From Treponema sp. (GTDB taxonomy: Bacteria; Spirochaetota; Spirochaetia; Treponematales; Treponemataceae): a stretch of 64,000 nucleotides of DNA. The stretch lies in the NCBI GenBank assembly GCA_017551545.1, contig JAFZLJ010000096.1, forward strand, positions 1 to 64,000. Reading direction: 5' to 3'. Shown piece after piece: positions 9,890 to 18,608 of the stretch. Under the pieces are notes generated by a model. That model saw nothing but the letters and a program-made list of their open reading frames with translations. It searched no databases and was not told the DNA's origin. Positions within the stretch are counted from its first letter, which is position 1. The number at the start of each line of letters is the position of its first letter. The position numbers were made by a program, and so were the translations under genes.

Positions 9890-11143
9890 ATGTCATTGGA
9901 AAGCGGAATCAAACAGACAATTGAAGGTGCCACTTTAGATGAATGCAAACGCAAGCTGCACCAGAAATACGGTGATGATTTCAACATTGAAGACCGAAGC
10001 TCATATTTTAAATCGTGCGGATTTTTAGGTCTACGCCAGAAAGAAGTTCAGGTAGTTACATATACAGTTAATCACAAAAAATCTTACGAAGGAAATTATT
10101 CTTCTTATGGAAGTGGAAGACCTGTTGAACGAAGCCGCGAAACAGAAGAAGAACAGCTTGAAAAAAACAGACAGGCAATTTTACAGAACACACAAAGCAT
10201 TGCAATCAATTCTGCTATAAATACTCTTTCTGCAAAAATGGACGAAATGACCAGACAGATGAGTTCCATGAATAATAATATTAATCAGGCATCTGGAGAA
10301 GTTCACGCAACTATAAAGCACATTGAAGAACTCATGGAACAAAATGAATTTACAATGTCTTATACAAGAATGATTGAAGAAAAAATCAGGCAGCAGTTTT
10401 CACTCGACGAGCTTGATGATGTAAATCTTGTAGAGCGTTATGTTGTAGACTGGATTGGTGAAACAATTCAGATTGCAGAAGAAAAACATTTCCGTCCGCC
10501 TCACGTTGTAATTATTATTGGCCCTACAGGAGTTGGAAAAACAACAACACTTGCAAAGCTTGCTGCAAGTACAATACTTGATGCAAAAAGTAAAAATATT
10601 CCAAAACCAAAGCTCTGCATTTTTACAATTGACTCTATGCGTGTAGGTGCTCTTGAGCAGCTTGAAAAGCTTGGCGACGTAATGGAGCAGAAAGTTCTTA
10701 AAGCAGAAACAGCAGATGACGTACGCGAAATTTACGAAGAATATAAAGATCATGTAGATTACATTTTTGTAGATACAGGCGGTTACAGCCCGAATGATGC
10801 AACTCATATTGGCATGATGAAAAACGTGCTTGATGTAAATATGAATCCCGATGTTTATCTTTCTGTTACAGCATCTACAAAGGCAAGTGATCTTCAGACA
10901 ATATTCAGAAATTATGAGCCTTTGGGCTATGATTCAGTAATCGTAACAAAATGCGATGAATCAAAACAGTTCGGAAATATCATAAGCATTTTATGGGAAA
11001 GACGAAAAACAATTTCATATGTTACAGACGGACAGATTATTTCAAGAAATCTTAGAAAAGCAAATGTCATTGATTTCTTAAAAAATCTAAGCGGCTTTAA
11101 TATTGATAGAGTTCATATAGAAAATAAATTTGGAGAACAATAA
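9890..11143 (+). CDS. flhF: FlhF, SRP-type GTPase for flagellar placement
   Basis: 417 residues. The N-terminal region (about 1-60) includes a CGFLGLRQKEVQV element; residues 80-170 are a charged coiled-coil linker. The GTPase domain has the P-loop GPTGVGKT at 211-218, an ITFDT-like IDSMRVGALEQL element, DTGGYSP, and a TKCDES guanine-specificity motif. FlhF recruits early flagellar parts to the pole or sets number and site. It is paired with flhG, 2 nt downstream, as in most polar or periplasmic flagellar systems. Confidence 0.94.
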   Translation: MSLESGIKQTIEGATLDECKRKLHQKYGDDFNIEDRSSYFKSCGFLGLRQKEVQVVTYTVNHKKSYEGNYSSYGSGRPVERSRETEEEQLEKNRQAILQNTQSIAINSAINTLSAKMDEMTRQMSSMNNNINQASGEVHATIKHIEELMEQNEFTMSYTRMIEEKIRQQFSLDELDDVNLVERYVVDWIGETIQIAEEKHFRPPHVVIIIGPTGVGKTTTLAKLAASTILDAKSKNIPKPKLCIFTIDSMRVGALEQLEKLGDVMEQKVLKAETADDVREIYEEYKDHVDYIFVDTGGYSPNDATHIGMMKNVLDVNMNPDVYLSVTASTKASDLQTIFRNYEPLGYDSVIVTKCDESKQFGNIISILWERRKTISYVTDGQIISRNLRKANVIDFLKNLSGFNIDRVHIENKFGEQ

Positions 11144-11145
11144 TT

Positions 11146-12066
11146 ATGGAAGAACAGGCAGAAGAATTAAAAGCATTGATGAAGGATGATTTTGACACAG
11201 GCCCATCAGATATTGAAGATAAAGGGGTAGTAAAATCGCCGCAGGTTAAGAAGGATCATAATACCCGAATCATTGCTATTACAAGCGGTAAGGGAGGTGT
11301 TGGTAAAACTAACTTTGCCGTAAACATGGCAATTGCATACGCCCAGCTTGGTAAAAAGGTTATCCTTATAGACGGCGACTTGGGTATGGCTAACGTAAAC
11401 GTTCTTCTTAATATTGTTCCTCAGTATAACATGATGCATGTAATCAACAAGAAAAAGACAATGAAAGAAATTGTCATGGATACAGAGTTTGGCATTAAGT
11501 TTATTGCAGGTGCTAACGGATTTTCTAAAATTGCCAATCTTAGCGTAGATGAACTTGATTACTTTGCAACTCAGTTTGCTTCACTTGGAAATGCAGATAT
11601 TATTATCATAGATACAGGTGCCGGTATTGCAAACAACGTTCTTCAGTTTGTAGCAGCTGCAGATGAAGTTTTTGTAGTAACAACTCCGGAACCAACTGCA
11701 ATTACAGATGCATACGGAATCATAAAAATCATTACAACAGAAATCGTAGACCACAATGTTGATATTAAGCTCATTGTAAACCGTGTTCATTCAGCAGATG
11801 AAGGTAAGCGTATTTCAGAACGAATTATTACAATTGTTGGTCAGTTCCTTGGCTACAAGGTTGAATATCTTGGATTTGTTTACGAAGACCCTGTTGTTCA
11901 GGCAAGCGTAATCAGACAAAAACCGTTTATTGTTGTAAATCCAACATCTAAACCGGCAGTTTGTCTTAAGCATATCGTAGGCAAAATTGAAAAAACAGAG
12001 CCTGAATACAACGAAGGTGTATCAAGCTTTATCAAGAAGTTCCTGGGTAAGAAGAGTAAATATTAA
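11146..12066 (+). CDS. flhG: FlhG/FleN, MinD-like ATPase controlling flagellar number
   Basis: 306 residues. The deviant Walker A SGKGGVGKT lies at 47-55, followed by DGDLGMANVNVLLN (switch I) and the DTGAGI switch II motif, as in MinD/FlhG proteins. The N-terminal 40 residues could hold the FlhF-activating stretch, though the usual DQAxxLR form is not obvious. FlhG stimulates FlhF GTPase and limits flagellar number. It ends the tight run that started at motA; a 65-nt gap follows. Confidence 0.92.
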   Translation: MEEQAEELKALMKDDFDTGPSDIEDKGVVKSPQVKKDHNTRIIAITSGKGGVGKTNFAVNMAIAYAQLGKKVILIDGDLGMANVNVLLNIVPQYNMMHVINKKKTMKEIVMDTEFGIKFIAGANGFSKIANLSVDELDYFATQFASLGNADIIIIDTGAGIANNVLQFVAAADEVFVVTTPEPTAITDAYGIIKIITTEIVDHNVDIKLIVNRVHSADEGKRISERIITIVGQFLGYKVEYLGFVYEDPVVQASVIRQKPFIVVNPTSKPAVCLKHIVGKIEKTEPEYNEGVSSFIKKFLGKKSKY

Positions 12067-12096
12067 AAAAAACTGTATTTTTTTAATATTATGGTG

Positions 12097-12130
12097 TATA
12101 ATAGTATAAATAAGTAGACGGGAGGTGGAA
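12097..12130 (+). promoter_or_regulatory. Possible internal promoter (-10 TATAAT) and SD before the 12132 gene
   Basis: The 65-nt gap after flhG holds a perfect TATAAT at 12097-12102 and a strong GGGAGGTGG SD just before the ATG at 12132. No convincing -35 box was found at 16-19 nt spacing, so promoter activity is uncertain. It would let fliA and its neighbours be transcribed apart from the motA-flhG run. Confidence 0.3.
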
Positions 12131-12131
12131 A

Positions 12132-12896
12132 ATGAAAAACATAAAGTCAGTCGCTATATGTGCAGCATCTGGTTTCATTTTATCTCTTATCTGCGGTTTC
12201 TTTTCTAAATCTGGTTTTGGTAGAATCTTCTTAATAGCCCTTATATTTGGAATTATCTTCGGTGTTCTTGGCTTTGTAATTTCATTTCTTTTTGACAAAT
12301 TCCTTACTGTAGAAACTGTTGCAGCAGAACCTTCTGAAGGTTATTCTGGTGAAATGTCTGCAAGTATTCCTGTTTCAAATAAAAGTGTTGGTCAGCATGT
12401 AGATATTGTTATTCAGGATGAACCACTTGAGCAGAGCGGAAATCCTAATCACTATGATGTTGGCGAAAATCATCAGATGTTAAACGAGTCTGATTATAAT
12501 AATAGCAATTCAGGAAATAAACAGGAAAATGGCGAAAAGCCTATTGTTGCAAAAAATGAATTTGTACCAATAAGAAATCTTGAAACTGTAACAAACTTTT
12601 CCGGTAATGAAGCAGAAACTCCACAGGAAGCACAGGAACGACGAGAAGCAATTGAACGCCAGGAAGAAGAAAAGGGCAGTGAGCTTGATACACTTCCAGA
12701 TATGTCGGAGCTTCAGGTTGCAGCCGGTTCTGATGGTTCAGACGATAACACAATTACAATTTCCGATTCAGAAGAAGCACAGTTTGTTCATAGTGCAACA
12801 AATTATAAAAGTTCAGATATCAGTGATGGTGAAATAAAGGATGCATCGCTTATGGCGAAGGCAATTAGTTCAATATTAGCAGAAGAAGAAACGTAA
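12132..12896 (+). CDS. Membrane-anchored acidic hypothetical protein between flhG and fliA
   Basis: 254 residues, not matched to a named family. Two N-terminal membrane helices (about 5-25 and 33-57, with a short KSGFGR turn) are followed by about 200 residues of acidic, Ser/Glu/Asn-rich, probably disordered cytoplasmic tail. The C-terminal part contains EETPQEAQERREAIERQEEE and ends in a short, perhaps amphipathic, helix (DASLMAKAISSILAEEET). The family is probably tied to flagella by position, since treponemes keep an open frame here. A function is not assigned. Confidence 0.75.
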   Translation: MKNIKSVAICAASGFILSLICGFFSKSGFGRIFLIALIFGIIFGVLGFVISFLFDKFLTVETVAAEPSEGYSGEMSASIPVSNKSVGQHVDIVIQDEPLEQSGNPNHYDVGENHQMLNESDYNNSNSGNKQENGEKPIVAKNEFVPIRNLETVTNFSGNEAETPQEAQERREAIERQEEEKGSELDTLPDMSELQVAAGSDGSDDNTITISDSEEAQFVHSATNYKSSDISDGEIKDASLMAKAISSILAEEET

Positions 12897-12910
12897 AAGG
12901 ATGAGAAATT

Positions 12911-13693
12911 ATGCCGATTAACGACGAACAAGAAGAAGACGATCTTTGGAATGAATACAAAAAGACAAAATCTCCGGCAATACGAGACAAGTTTATACGC
13001 CAGTATATGCCTCTTGTAAAATATGTGGCAGGTAAAGTCGCAGTAGGCATGCCTAACAGCGTAGAATTTGACGACCTTGTCGGTTATGGACAGTTTGGTC
13101 TGCTTGATGCTATAAGCAAATACGATACTGCAAAGAACGTAAAGTTCAAGACTTATGCAGTTACTCGTATTCGTGGTGCAATCTTTGATGAACTACGTCA
13201 AATGGACTGGGTACCTCGTTCTGTAAGACAAAAATCTAGAGAAATAGAAGATGCAATTGTTACTCTTGAGTCACGTCTTGGACGACCGGCTTCAGATTCA
13301 GAAATTGCAGACTCTCTTAATATGACAGAAGAAGAATACCACAGAACAATCATGAAGGTTTCTGGCACAAGTATTCTTTCTTTGAATGATGTTTGGTACG
13401 CAGGTGATGACAATGATAACATGTCTATTGGTAACAACATTGAATCTCCTGCAAGCTTGAATCCTGATGTAATTGCAGAACGCGAAGAAATCCGTAAGGT
13501 AATTGCACAGGCAATCAGCGAATTACCAGAAAAAGAAAAAATGGTAATTGTACTTTACTATCATGAAGATTTGACATTTAAAGAAATTGGTGAGGTACTT
13601 GAAGTTAGCGAATCAAGAATCTCTCAGCTTCATACAAAAGCAAACCTGCGTCTAAGGGCAAAACTTACAAACCTTAGAAAGGGAATCATTTAG
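12911..13693 (+). CDS. fliA: FliA/WhiG, flagellar sigma-28 factor
   Basis: 260 residues, the usual length. Region 2 includes YMPLVKYVAGKVA and DLVGYGQFGLLDAISKYD, with KFKTYAVTRIRGAIFDELRQMDWVPRSVR as the sigma-28 hallmark. Region 3 is REIEDAIVTLESRLGRPASDSEIADSLNM and region 4 is the HTH DLTFKEIGEVLEVSESRISQLHTKA. It directs RNA polymerase to late flagellar and chemotaxis promoters. The next gene starts 3 nt after it. No sigma-28 target promoter was seen in this window. Confidence 0.95.
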   Translation: MPINDEQEEDDLWNEYKKTKSPAIRDKFIRQYMPLVKYVAGKVAVGMPNSVEFDDLVGYGQFGLLDAISKYDTAKNVKFKTYAVTRIRGAIFDELRQMDWVPRSVRQKSREIEDAIVTLESRLGRPASDSEIADSLNMTEEEYHRTIMKVSGTSILSLNDVWYAGDDNDNMSIGNNIESPASLNPDVIAEREEIRKVIAQAISELPEKEKMVIVLYYHEDLTFKEIGEVLEVSESRISQLHTKANLRLRAKLTNLRKGII

Positions 13694-13696
13694 TAA

Positions 13697-15664
13697 ATGG
13701 TAACTCTTGATACAATCCGCGAAGAAATGCGAAAGCGTCTCGAATTGGACAAGGAACTGCATTCTGTAGAAGTAATTGCCGATACAATTGACGAAGCTTT
13801 ACAGGATGCTGCAGTTCAGCTTGATTCAAAAGTTTCTGCACTTCAATATGAAATTGTTGAGCGCGGAAGTGACGGTATTCTTGGCATGGGAAAAAAGCCA
13901 TGGAAGCTTCGGATTTATCAGGATCCTTCAACAATCAAAAAGGTTCGAAAACTTGCTTCGGATGGTCTGTTTACAGAAGACGGCGTAGAAGAAGAAGAGC
14001 AGATTAAAGACAGAGACGGACTTTTTTACGTTCATCATTTTTCATCAGATATCATGCTCAAGGTTATTCCTCCTCTTGGAAAAGGAACGCCTGTTGAATT
14101 CAAAGATGTTATGCAGGAAATCAACAGACCAGATACACTTGAAGTTGACGAATCACTTGTTAAGAAATTTGTTAAACAGGGTACAGATAACGGTTACAGC
14201 ATAGTTGGATCTTATAAGCATGTTCCTGCCGGAGACGTACTCATTTCTGTTGAATGTACTAAGGACGAAATGAAAGCTTCTATCATTGTAACACCTCCTG
14301 CTTTAAGTGGTGCAGAAGCTTCTCCAGATGCAATTAAGCGTGCATTAAGTTCACAGGGTGTTATTGAGCAGTGTTATGATGAAGCTAAAATTAATGAGTT
14401 TGTAGATAATCCTGTTTATAATATTCCTTTCGAAGTTGCTTCTGCAATTCTTCCTGTAGACGGAAAAGACGCATACCTGTTGTACAATTTTGAAACAGAT
14501 CCAAAACGTCTTAAGGCAAAGGTTTCTGAAACAGGACAGATCAACTACAAGGAACTCAACCAGATTCAGAACGTTATTGCAGAACAGCCTCTTGCTACAA
14601 AAATGCAGCCTGAACGAGGACGAGGTGGTAAAACAATTTTTGGACGCTACCTCGAAGCAAAGAACGGAAAAGATATTCAGATTCAGCTTGGTGAAAACGT
14701 ACACTTTGACCGCGATGGAGTTACAATCAAGGCTTCTATCGACGGTGAAGTTATGCTCGTAAATGGCAAGATTACTGTTGAACCAATTAAAATACTTGAT
14801 GCAGTTAACGTTAAGACTGGTGATATTAAGTTTGTTGGAACTGTTGTTATCAAAGGTTCTGTTGAAGAAGGCTACAAGGTTGAAGCTACTAATATCGAAG
14901 TCAACGGTATTGTCGACAAATCTGTGCTCGAAGCAACCGGAAACATTATTGTTCGTCAGGGTGTATTCGGAAAGGGCGAAGGTTTCATAAAAGCCGGAAA
15001 GAGCTTATGGGCAAAGTTTATCAACGATACAACAGTAGAAGTAGAAGAAAACGTTATTGTATCTGACTCAATTGTAAACTCAAATATTACTGCCATGAAG
15101 AATATTGTTCTTCGTGGTAAAAAGGCACAGATTATTGGTGGACACCTTCTTGCAACAGAAGAGATTTGTGCACGTAAAGTTGGTTCTCCTGGTGGTGGTA
15201 CAGAAACAATTCTTGAAGTTGGTATTGACCCACGTGCCAAGAAGCGACTTATTGAACTTCAGAAAAATCAGACAGACTCAACACGCGATTACGAAAACAA
15301 CGAGCTTGATATACAGAACCTTGAACAGCAGAAGAAGCTTCGTAAAAAGCTGCCTCAGGAAAAAGAAGAAAAGCTTACTGCTCTTAAGAATAAGAACAAG
15401 CAGATTGGCGAAGAGCTCCAGGAAATGACAAACGAAATCGACAAGATTCAGGCACACTTGAGAGAGCTTAAGGCTGTTGGAAAGGTTAAGGTTGAAGAAA
15501 CAGTTTATGCCGGTGTAAAGATTTATGTTAGGGATGTCCTTGACGAAGTCAAGATGGATACAAAGCATGTTACTTTCTACTACGACAAGAGTTTCAGCAA
15601 GCGCGGAGATTACGAGCCGCCTTCTTTAGCAGAGGAGCAGCCAGATGGGTATAGCACCGATTGA
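13697..15664 (+). CDS. FapA/DUF342-family protein with Jag-N-like N-terminal domain
   Basis: 655 residues. Residues about 22-75 resemble the Jag N-terminal domain (DTIDEALQDAAVQL, then GSDGILGMGKKPW at 57-69 and LRIYQ). The middle is the FapA/DUF342 region, with a right-handed beta-solenoid (ATGNIIVRQGVFGKGEGFI, AKFINDTTVEVEENVIVSDS, GGHLLATEEICARKVGS). A long charged coiled coil (about 515-600) follows. FapA proteins have been linked to polar localisation and flagellar assembly; the role in spirochaetes is not known. It starts 3 nt after fliA and overlaps the next gene by 20 nt. Confidence 0.85.
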   Translation: MVTLDTIREEMRKRLELDKELHSVEVIADTIDEALQDAAVQLDSKVSALQYEIVERGSDGILGMGKKPWKLRIYQDPSTIKKVRKLASDGLFTEDGVEEEEQIKDRDGLFYVHHFSSDIMLKVIPPLGKGTPVEFKDVMQEINRPDTLEVDESLVKKFVKQGTDNGYSIVGSYKHVPAGDVLISVECTKDEMKASIIVTPPALSGAEASPDAIKRALSSQGVIEQCYDEAKINEFVDNPVYNIPFEVASAILPVDGKDAYLLYNFETDPKRLKAKVSETGQINYKELNQIQNVIAEQPLATKMQPERGRGGKTIFGRYLEAKNGKDIQIQLGENVHFDRDGVTIKASIDGEVMLVNGKITVEPIKILDAVNVKTGDIKFVGTVVIKGSVEEGYKVEATNIEVNGIVDKSVLEATGNIIVRQGVFGKGEGFIKAGKSLWAKFINDTTVEVEENVIVSDSIVNSNITAMKNIVLRGKKAQIIGGHLLATEEICARKVGSPGGGTETILEVGIDPRAKKRLIELQKNQTDSTRDYENNELDIQNLEQQKKLRKKLPQEKEEKLTALKNKNKQIGEELQEMTNEIDKIQAHLRELKAVGKVKVEETVYAGVKIYVRDVLDEVKMDTKHVTFYYDKSFSKRGDYEPPSLAEEQPDGYSTD

Positions 15665-15983
15665 CCTTCAGAACATGTACTCGCAGATGTCTAATGTTGC
15701 GCGTAGTGTAGCAGGACAGCATCAGGCAGCACAGGTTTCTGAATCTGTACAGCAGCAGAATCAGATTCAAAAGAATATTGAACAGTCGCAGAAGGTTCAA
15801 CAAGCCGAAAACGACAAAGCAAATACACAGAATGTAAATGCAGACGGACATCAGGGTGGAGCAGGAACTTATCAGAATCCAAACAGGCAGAAAAATAAAG
15901 AAAAAGAATCTAAAGGAAGCTTTGGTGTGTATGCAGATGTAAAATCGGAATATGTAGGCACCATAGTGGACATCACAAGATAA
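15645..15983 (+). CDS. Small Gln/Asn-rich hypothetical protein of the fliA operon
   Basis: 112 residues, no recognised family. Residues 1-70 are Gln/Ser/Ala-rich and predicted helical (QQQNQIQKNIEQSQKVQQAE). A short Gly/Asn-rich linker and a C-terminal YVGTIVDITR stretch follow. The ATG lies in the end of the FapA-like gene with a GAGGAG SD at good spacing. No signal peptide or membrane helix is visible. The overlap with an operon gene and the good SD support a real gene; the function is unknown. Confidence 0.7.
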   Translation: MGIAPIDLQNMYSQMSNVARSVAGQHQAAQVSESVQQQNQIQKNIEQSQKVQQAENDKANTQNVNADGHQGGAGTYQNPNRQKNKEKESKGSFGVYADVKSEYVGTIVDITR

Positions 15984-15993
15984 TGGAAAAAAA

Positions 15994-16632
15994 ATGACAT
16001 TTTTTGTAATATCGGTTTTATTTGTAAATTTAATTTTATGGGCAATAATGCTCATTCGTTTTAAACGATTATTTTCTACAGACAAAATCATTGAAAAAAC
16101 AGAACAAAAGCTTAATCATTTAATAAAAGAAATAGACATTGCTGCAGACCGCGATACTTATCTTGCTAAGGAAACTTCTAAACGAATAAAAAAAGAAATT
16201 GAAGAAGCAGAAAGAAAAATGGAGCTTTTTCAGGAAGCTACAAACCGTCTTCGAGATATGATTGCAGAAGCAGATAAAATTAACAAAGGTCAGAAATACA
16301 CAATAAAACCTGCTGTTGATCCTGATGCTGCTTATGAAATTACAATGAATAATAAAAAACCGGAACAGGGAAATTTGTTTGAACAGAATAATGATACTTA
16401 TTCAAATTTAAGAGATAAAAAATCAATAGACGGAGCCGCAATGCAGGAAGTTCCTCTTATAATTACAAAAGTTTTTGATGAACACCCTGACAAAATGACA
16501 GATGCCGAAAAGAAAAAGAATCTGTCTATGAATGTAAGACGCCTTTTCAGCGAAGGTTTGTCGGCCGATGAAATTTCTAAAAAATTAAACTGTTCAATTA
16601 CCGAAGTTCAGTTTATAATAGATTTATTGTGA
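15994..16632 (+). CDS. Membrane-anchored coiled-coil protein with C-terminal HTH-like motif
   Basis: 212 residues. One N-terminal membrane helix (TFFVISVLFVNLILWAIML) leads into a charged coiled coil (about 30-100), a variable linker, and a C-terminal segment resembling a helix-turn-helix (VRRLFSEGLSADEISKKLNCSITEVQFIIDLL). This layout and the place behind the flagellar sigma factor recall Bacillus SwrB (YlxL), downstream of sigD, and DUF2802-like proteins near flagellar genes. No homology is claimed. The SD before its ATG is weak, so coupling to the gene ahead is likely. Confidence 0.72.
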   Translation: MTFFVISVLFVNLILWAIMLIRFKRLFSTDKIIEKTEQKLNHLIKEIDIAADRDTYLAKETSKRIKKEIEEAERKMELFQEATNRLRDMIAEADKINKGQKYTIKPAVDPDAAYEITMNNKKPEQGNLFEQNNDTYSNLRDKKSIDGAAMQEVPLIITKVFDEHPDKMTDAEKKKNLSMNVRRLFSEGLSADEISKKLNCSITEVQFIIDLL

Positions 16633-16639
16633 GGTACTT

Positions 16640-17707
16640 ATGAAAATAAAAAAGCAAAAGTGGGGCGTTCTGGCAGACGGAACAAAGGTTCATCTTTATA
16701 CAGTTTCAAATGGCAATATGTCTTTTTCTTGTACAGATTTTGGTTGTACAATTACAAGCATCATTATAAAAGACAAAAACGGAATTGACACAGACATTAT
16801 TGTTGGTCATTCAACTTTTGACGGATATCTTACCGGCGATAAATTCTTTGGAGCAGCTGTAGGTCGTTTTGCAAACAGAATTGGTAAGGCTGAATTTAAG
16901 ATTGGCGAAAAAGTATATAAGCTCAATAAAAATGATGGCCCTAATACTCTTCACGGTGGTTTTACAGGCTACAATAAAATGATGTTCAAGGCTCATATTA
17001 TCGAAACTAAAAAATCAGCCGGAATTGAATTTACAAGAATTTCTCCGGATATGGAACAAGGCTTCCCTGGTAACTGCGAGCTTTCTATTTCTTATATTCT
17101 TGATTCTAACAATAATCTTACAATGAGCTATAAAGCAAGCTCAGATAAATCAACTCCAATAAACTTAACAAATCATTCATATTTCAATCTTGCCGGAAAC
17201 GGAAATATTGGTGAGCATGTATTGAAAATGAATTCTACAAAGATTCTTGAAGTAAATCAAAAGCTCATTCCTACAGGAAAGCTCCTTGATGTAAAGGGAA
17301 CACCGTTTGATTTTACAAAAGAAAAGAAAATTGGTAAGGATATTGCAAAAGTTGGAGTAGGCTACGACCACTGTTATGTAACAGAAATGTTTGATCCTGC
17401 AAAAAAAGATTGTGCACTTCCACTTGATGACACTGATCTTGTTGAATTTGCTACTGTATATGAACCAACTAAAGGCATTGAAATGTCTGTATACACAAAC
17501 ATGGAAGGCTGCCAGTTCTATACAGGAAACTTCATAAAGGGTGCAATAGGCAAAAACGGACGAATCTACAACAGCCACGACGCCTTCTGTCTGGAAACAC
17601 AATGCTTCCCAGACACCCCAAACAAACCCGACTGGCCAACATGTATTTTGCAACCAGGAAAAGTTATGAAAACAAAAACCATCTATTCTTTTGGGTTAAA
17701 GGAATAG
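16640..17707 (+). CDS. galM: Aldose 1-epimerase (galactose mutarotase)
   Basis: 355 residues, typical length. Family motifs are GRFANRIGKAEF and NDGPNTLHGG near the N-terminus, NLTNHSYFNLAG (catalytic His) and CLETQCFPDTPN (catalytic Glu near the C-terminus). It interconverts alpha and beta anomers of galactose or glucose in the cytosol. The SD GTGAGG overlaps the previous stop codon. It follows the flagellar run but has no evident functional link to it, so it may simply be cotranscribed. Confidence 0.93.
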   Translation: MKIKKQKWGVLADGTKVHLYTVSNGNMSFSCTDFGCTITSIIIKDKNGIDTDIIVGHSTFDGYLTGDKFFGAAVGRFANRIGKAEFKIGEKVYKLNKNDGPNTLHGGFTGYNKMMFKAHIIETKKSAGIEFTRISPDMEQGFPGNCELSISYILDSNNNLTMSYKASSDKSTPINLTNHSYFNLAGNGNIGEHVLKMNSTKILEVNQKLIPTGKLLDVKGTPFDFTKEKKIGKDIAKVGVGYDHCYVTEMFDPAKKDCALPLDDTDLVEFATVYEPTKGIEMSVYTNMEGCQFYTGNFIKGAIGKNGRIYNSHDAFCLETQCFPDTPNKPDWPTCILQPGKVMKTKTIYSFGLKE

Positions 17708-17919
17708 AATTGTAGCAAAAATAATAATTATTCAAAAAGTCATTTTTAATAAAACTCAAAGAATTAATGTAAAAAAAATGCGGAACGATATTCTATAGGC
17801 ATTTTGAAAACAGTCATACGTGAGCGTAGGGGTGGCTGCAAACTACATCTGAGCTTGACGAGCGAAGCGAGAAAAATCTTTCTTTTTTTTATATTTAAAG
17901 GCATATAATGCTTTTTTCA
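17708..17919 (+). other. Intergenic region after galM with unexplained structured block
   Basis: No gene is visible. The first 70 nt are AT-rich. A less AT-rich block at about 17780-17870 contains GTGAGCGTAGGGGTGGCTGC and GACGAGCGAAGCGAG. It ends in a T-rich stretch (about 17874-17890), which would suit a factor-independent terminator for galM, but a long clean stem was not found. GCATATAATGC at 17901-17911 is a small inverted repeat. The block may be a dispersed repeat or a small RNA; nothing here decides. Confidence 0.35.
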
Positions 17920-17948
17920 TTGAAAATACTCAATTTTAGGAGTAAAAT
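17920..17948 (+). promoter_or_regulatory. Sigma-70-type promoter of the V-ATPase operon
   Basis: TTGAAA at 17920-17925 and TAAAAT at 17943-17948 are separated by 17 nt; each matches the housekeeping consensus at 5 of 6 positions. Transcription would start near 17955, about 33 nt before the first V-ATPase ATG, which has a GTGAGG SD. Confidence 0.6.
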
Positions 17949-17987
17949 ATATTATTATCTTTGGATACAATTATGTGAGGTATTGTA

Positions 17988-18608
17988 ATGGATGTACAAT
18001 TACAGGAACTGATTGATAAAATCAAGAAAGACGGTGTAACTGCTGCAGAAAAAGAAGCAGCAAAAATAATTGCCGAAGCCGAAAAAAAAGCAGAATCAAT
18101 TAAGAAAAACGCCGAAGACCAGGCTGCACAAATCATTAAAGATGCAAAAGCAGAAACTAAACGCATGGAAAAGGCCAGTGATGAAGCTATTATCCAGGCA
18201 GGAAGAAATATGCTGCTTTCTTTCAAGGATTCAATTGTAGCTGAACTTGACGGACTTATTAAGGCAGAGACCGGAAAAGCCTTGTCAAAAGATGTTTTAG
18301 GAAAAATTATTCCTGAAACAATCAAAGCATGGGTTAAAAATACAGATGCATCAGAGCTTTCTGTATTGTTGAGCGACAAAGACCTTAAGGCTTTGGAATC
18401 AACATTTAAAACCAAGCTTAAAGCAGAAATTAAAAAAGGAATGGAAATAAAACCAGACAAAACTCTTGCTGCAGGTTTTAGAATCGGTGTAAAGAATGGT
18501 GCCGCATTCTATGACTATTCAGCAGATGCACTTGCCCAGATGTTTGCTGCATATCTTAATCCAAAGGTTGCGGAACTTATGAAGGTAGCCGCAAAGGACG
18601 CAAAATAG
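17988..18608 (+). CDS. atpE: V-type ATPase subunit E (peripheral stalk)
   Basis: 206 residues. The N-terminal half is a long Ala/Lys/Glu-rich helix (AAEKEAAKIIAEAEKKAESI and onward to about 75). The C-terminal half is globular. This is the subunit E pattern: a stator strand ending in a head-binding domain. It is the first gene of the operon, behind a good promoter. It lies directly before the DUF2764-like gene, as in other spirochaetes. Confidence 0.85.
   Translation: MDVQLQELIDKIKKDGVTAAEKEAAKIIAEAEKKAESIKKNAEDQAAQIIKDAKAETKRMEKASDEAIIQAGRNMLLSFKDSIVAELDGLIKAETGKALSKDVLGKIIPETIKAWVKNTDASELSVLLSDKDLKALESTFKTKLKAEIKKGMEIKPDKTLAAGFRIGVKNGAAFYDYSADALAQMFAAYLNPKVAELMKVAAKDAK

Noticed and set aside
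12061-12090. A/T-only inverted repeat after flhG as terminator
   Set aside because: The stem would be only A-U pairs from an A8 and a T7 run, too weak to be called a terminator.
15594-16091. - strand open frame of 165 codons across the end of the FapA-like gene
   Set aside because: It covers two overlapping + strand genes with good SD sites and has Phe/Cys/Ile-rich composition typical of an antisense frame.
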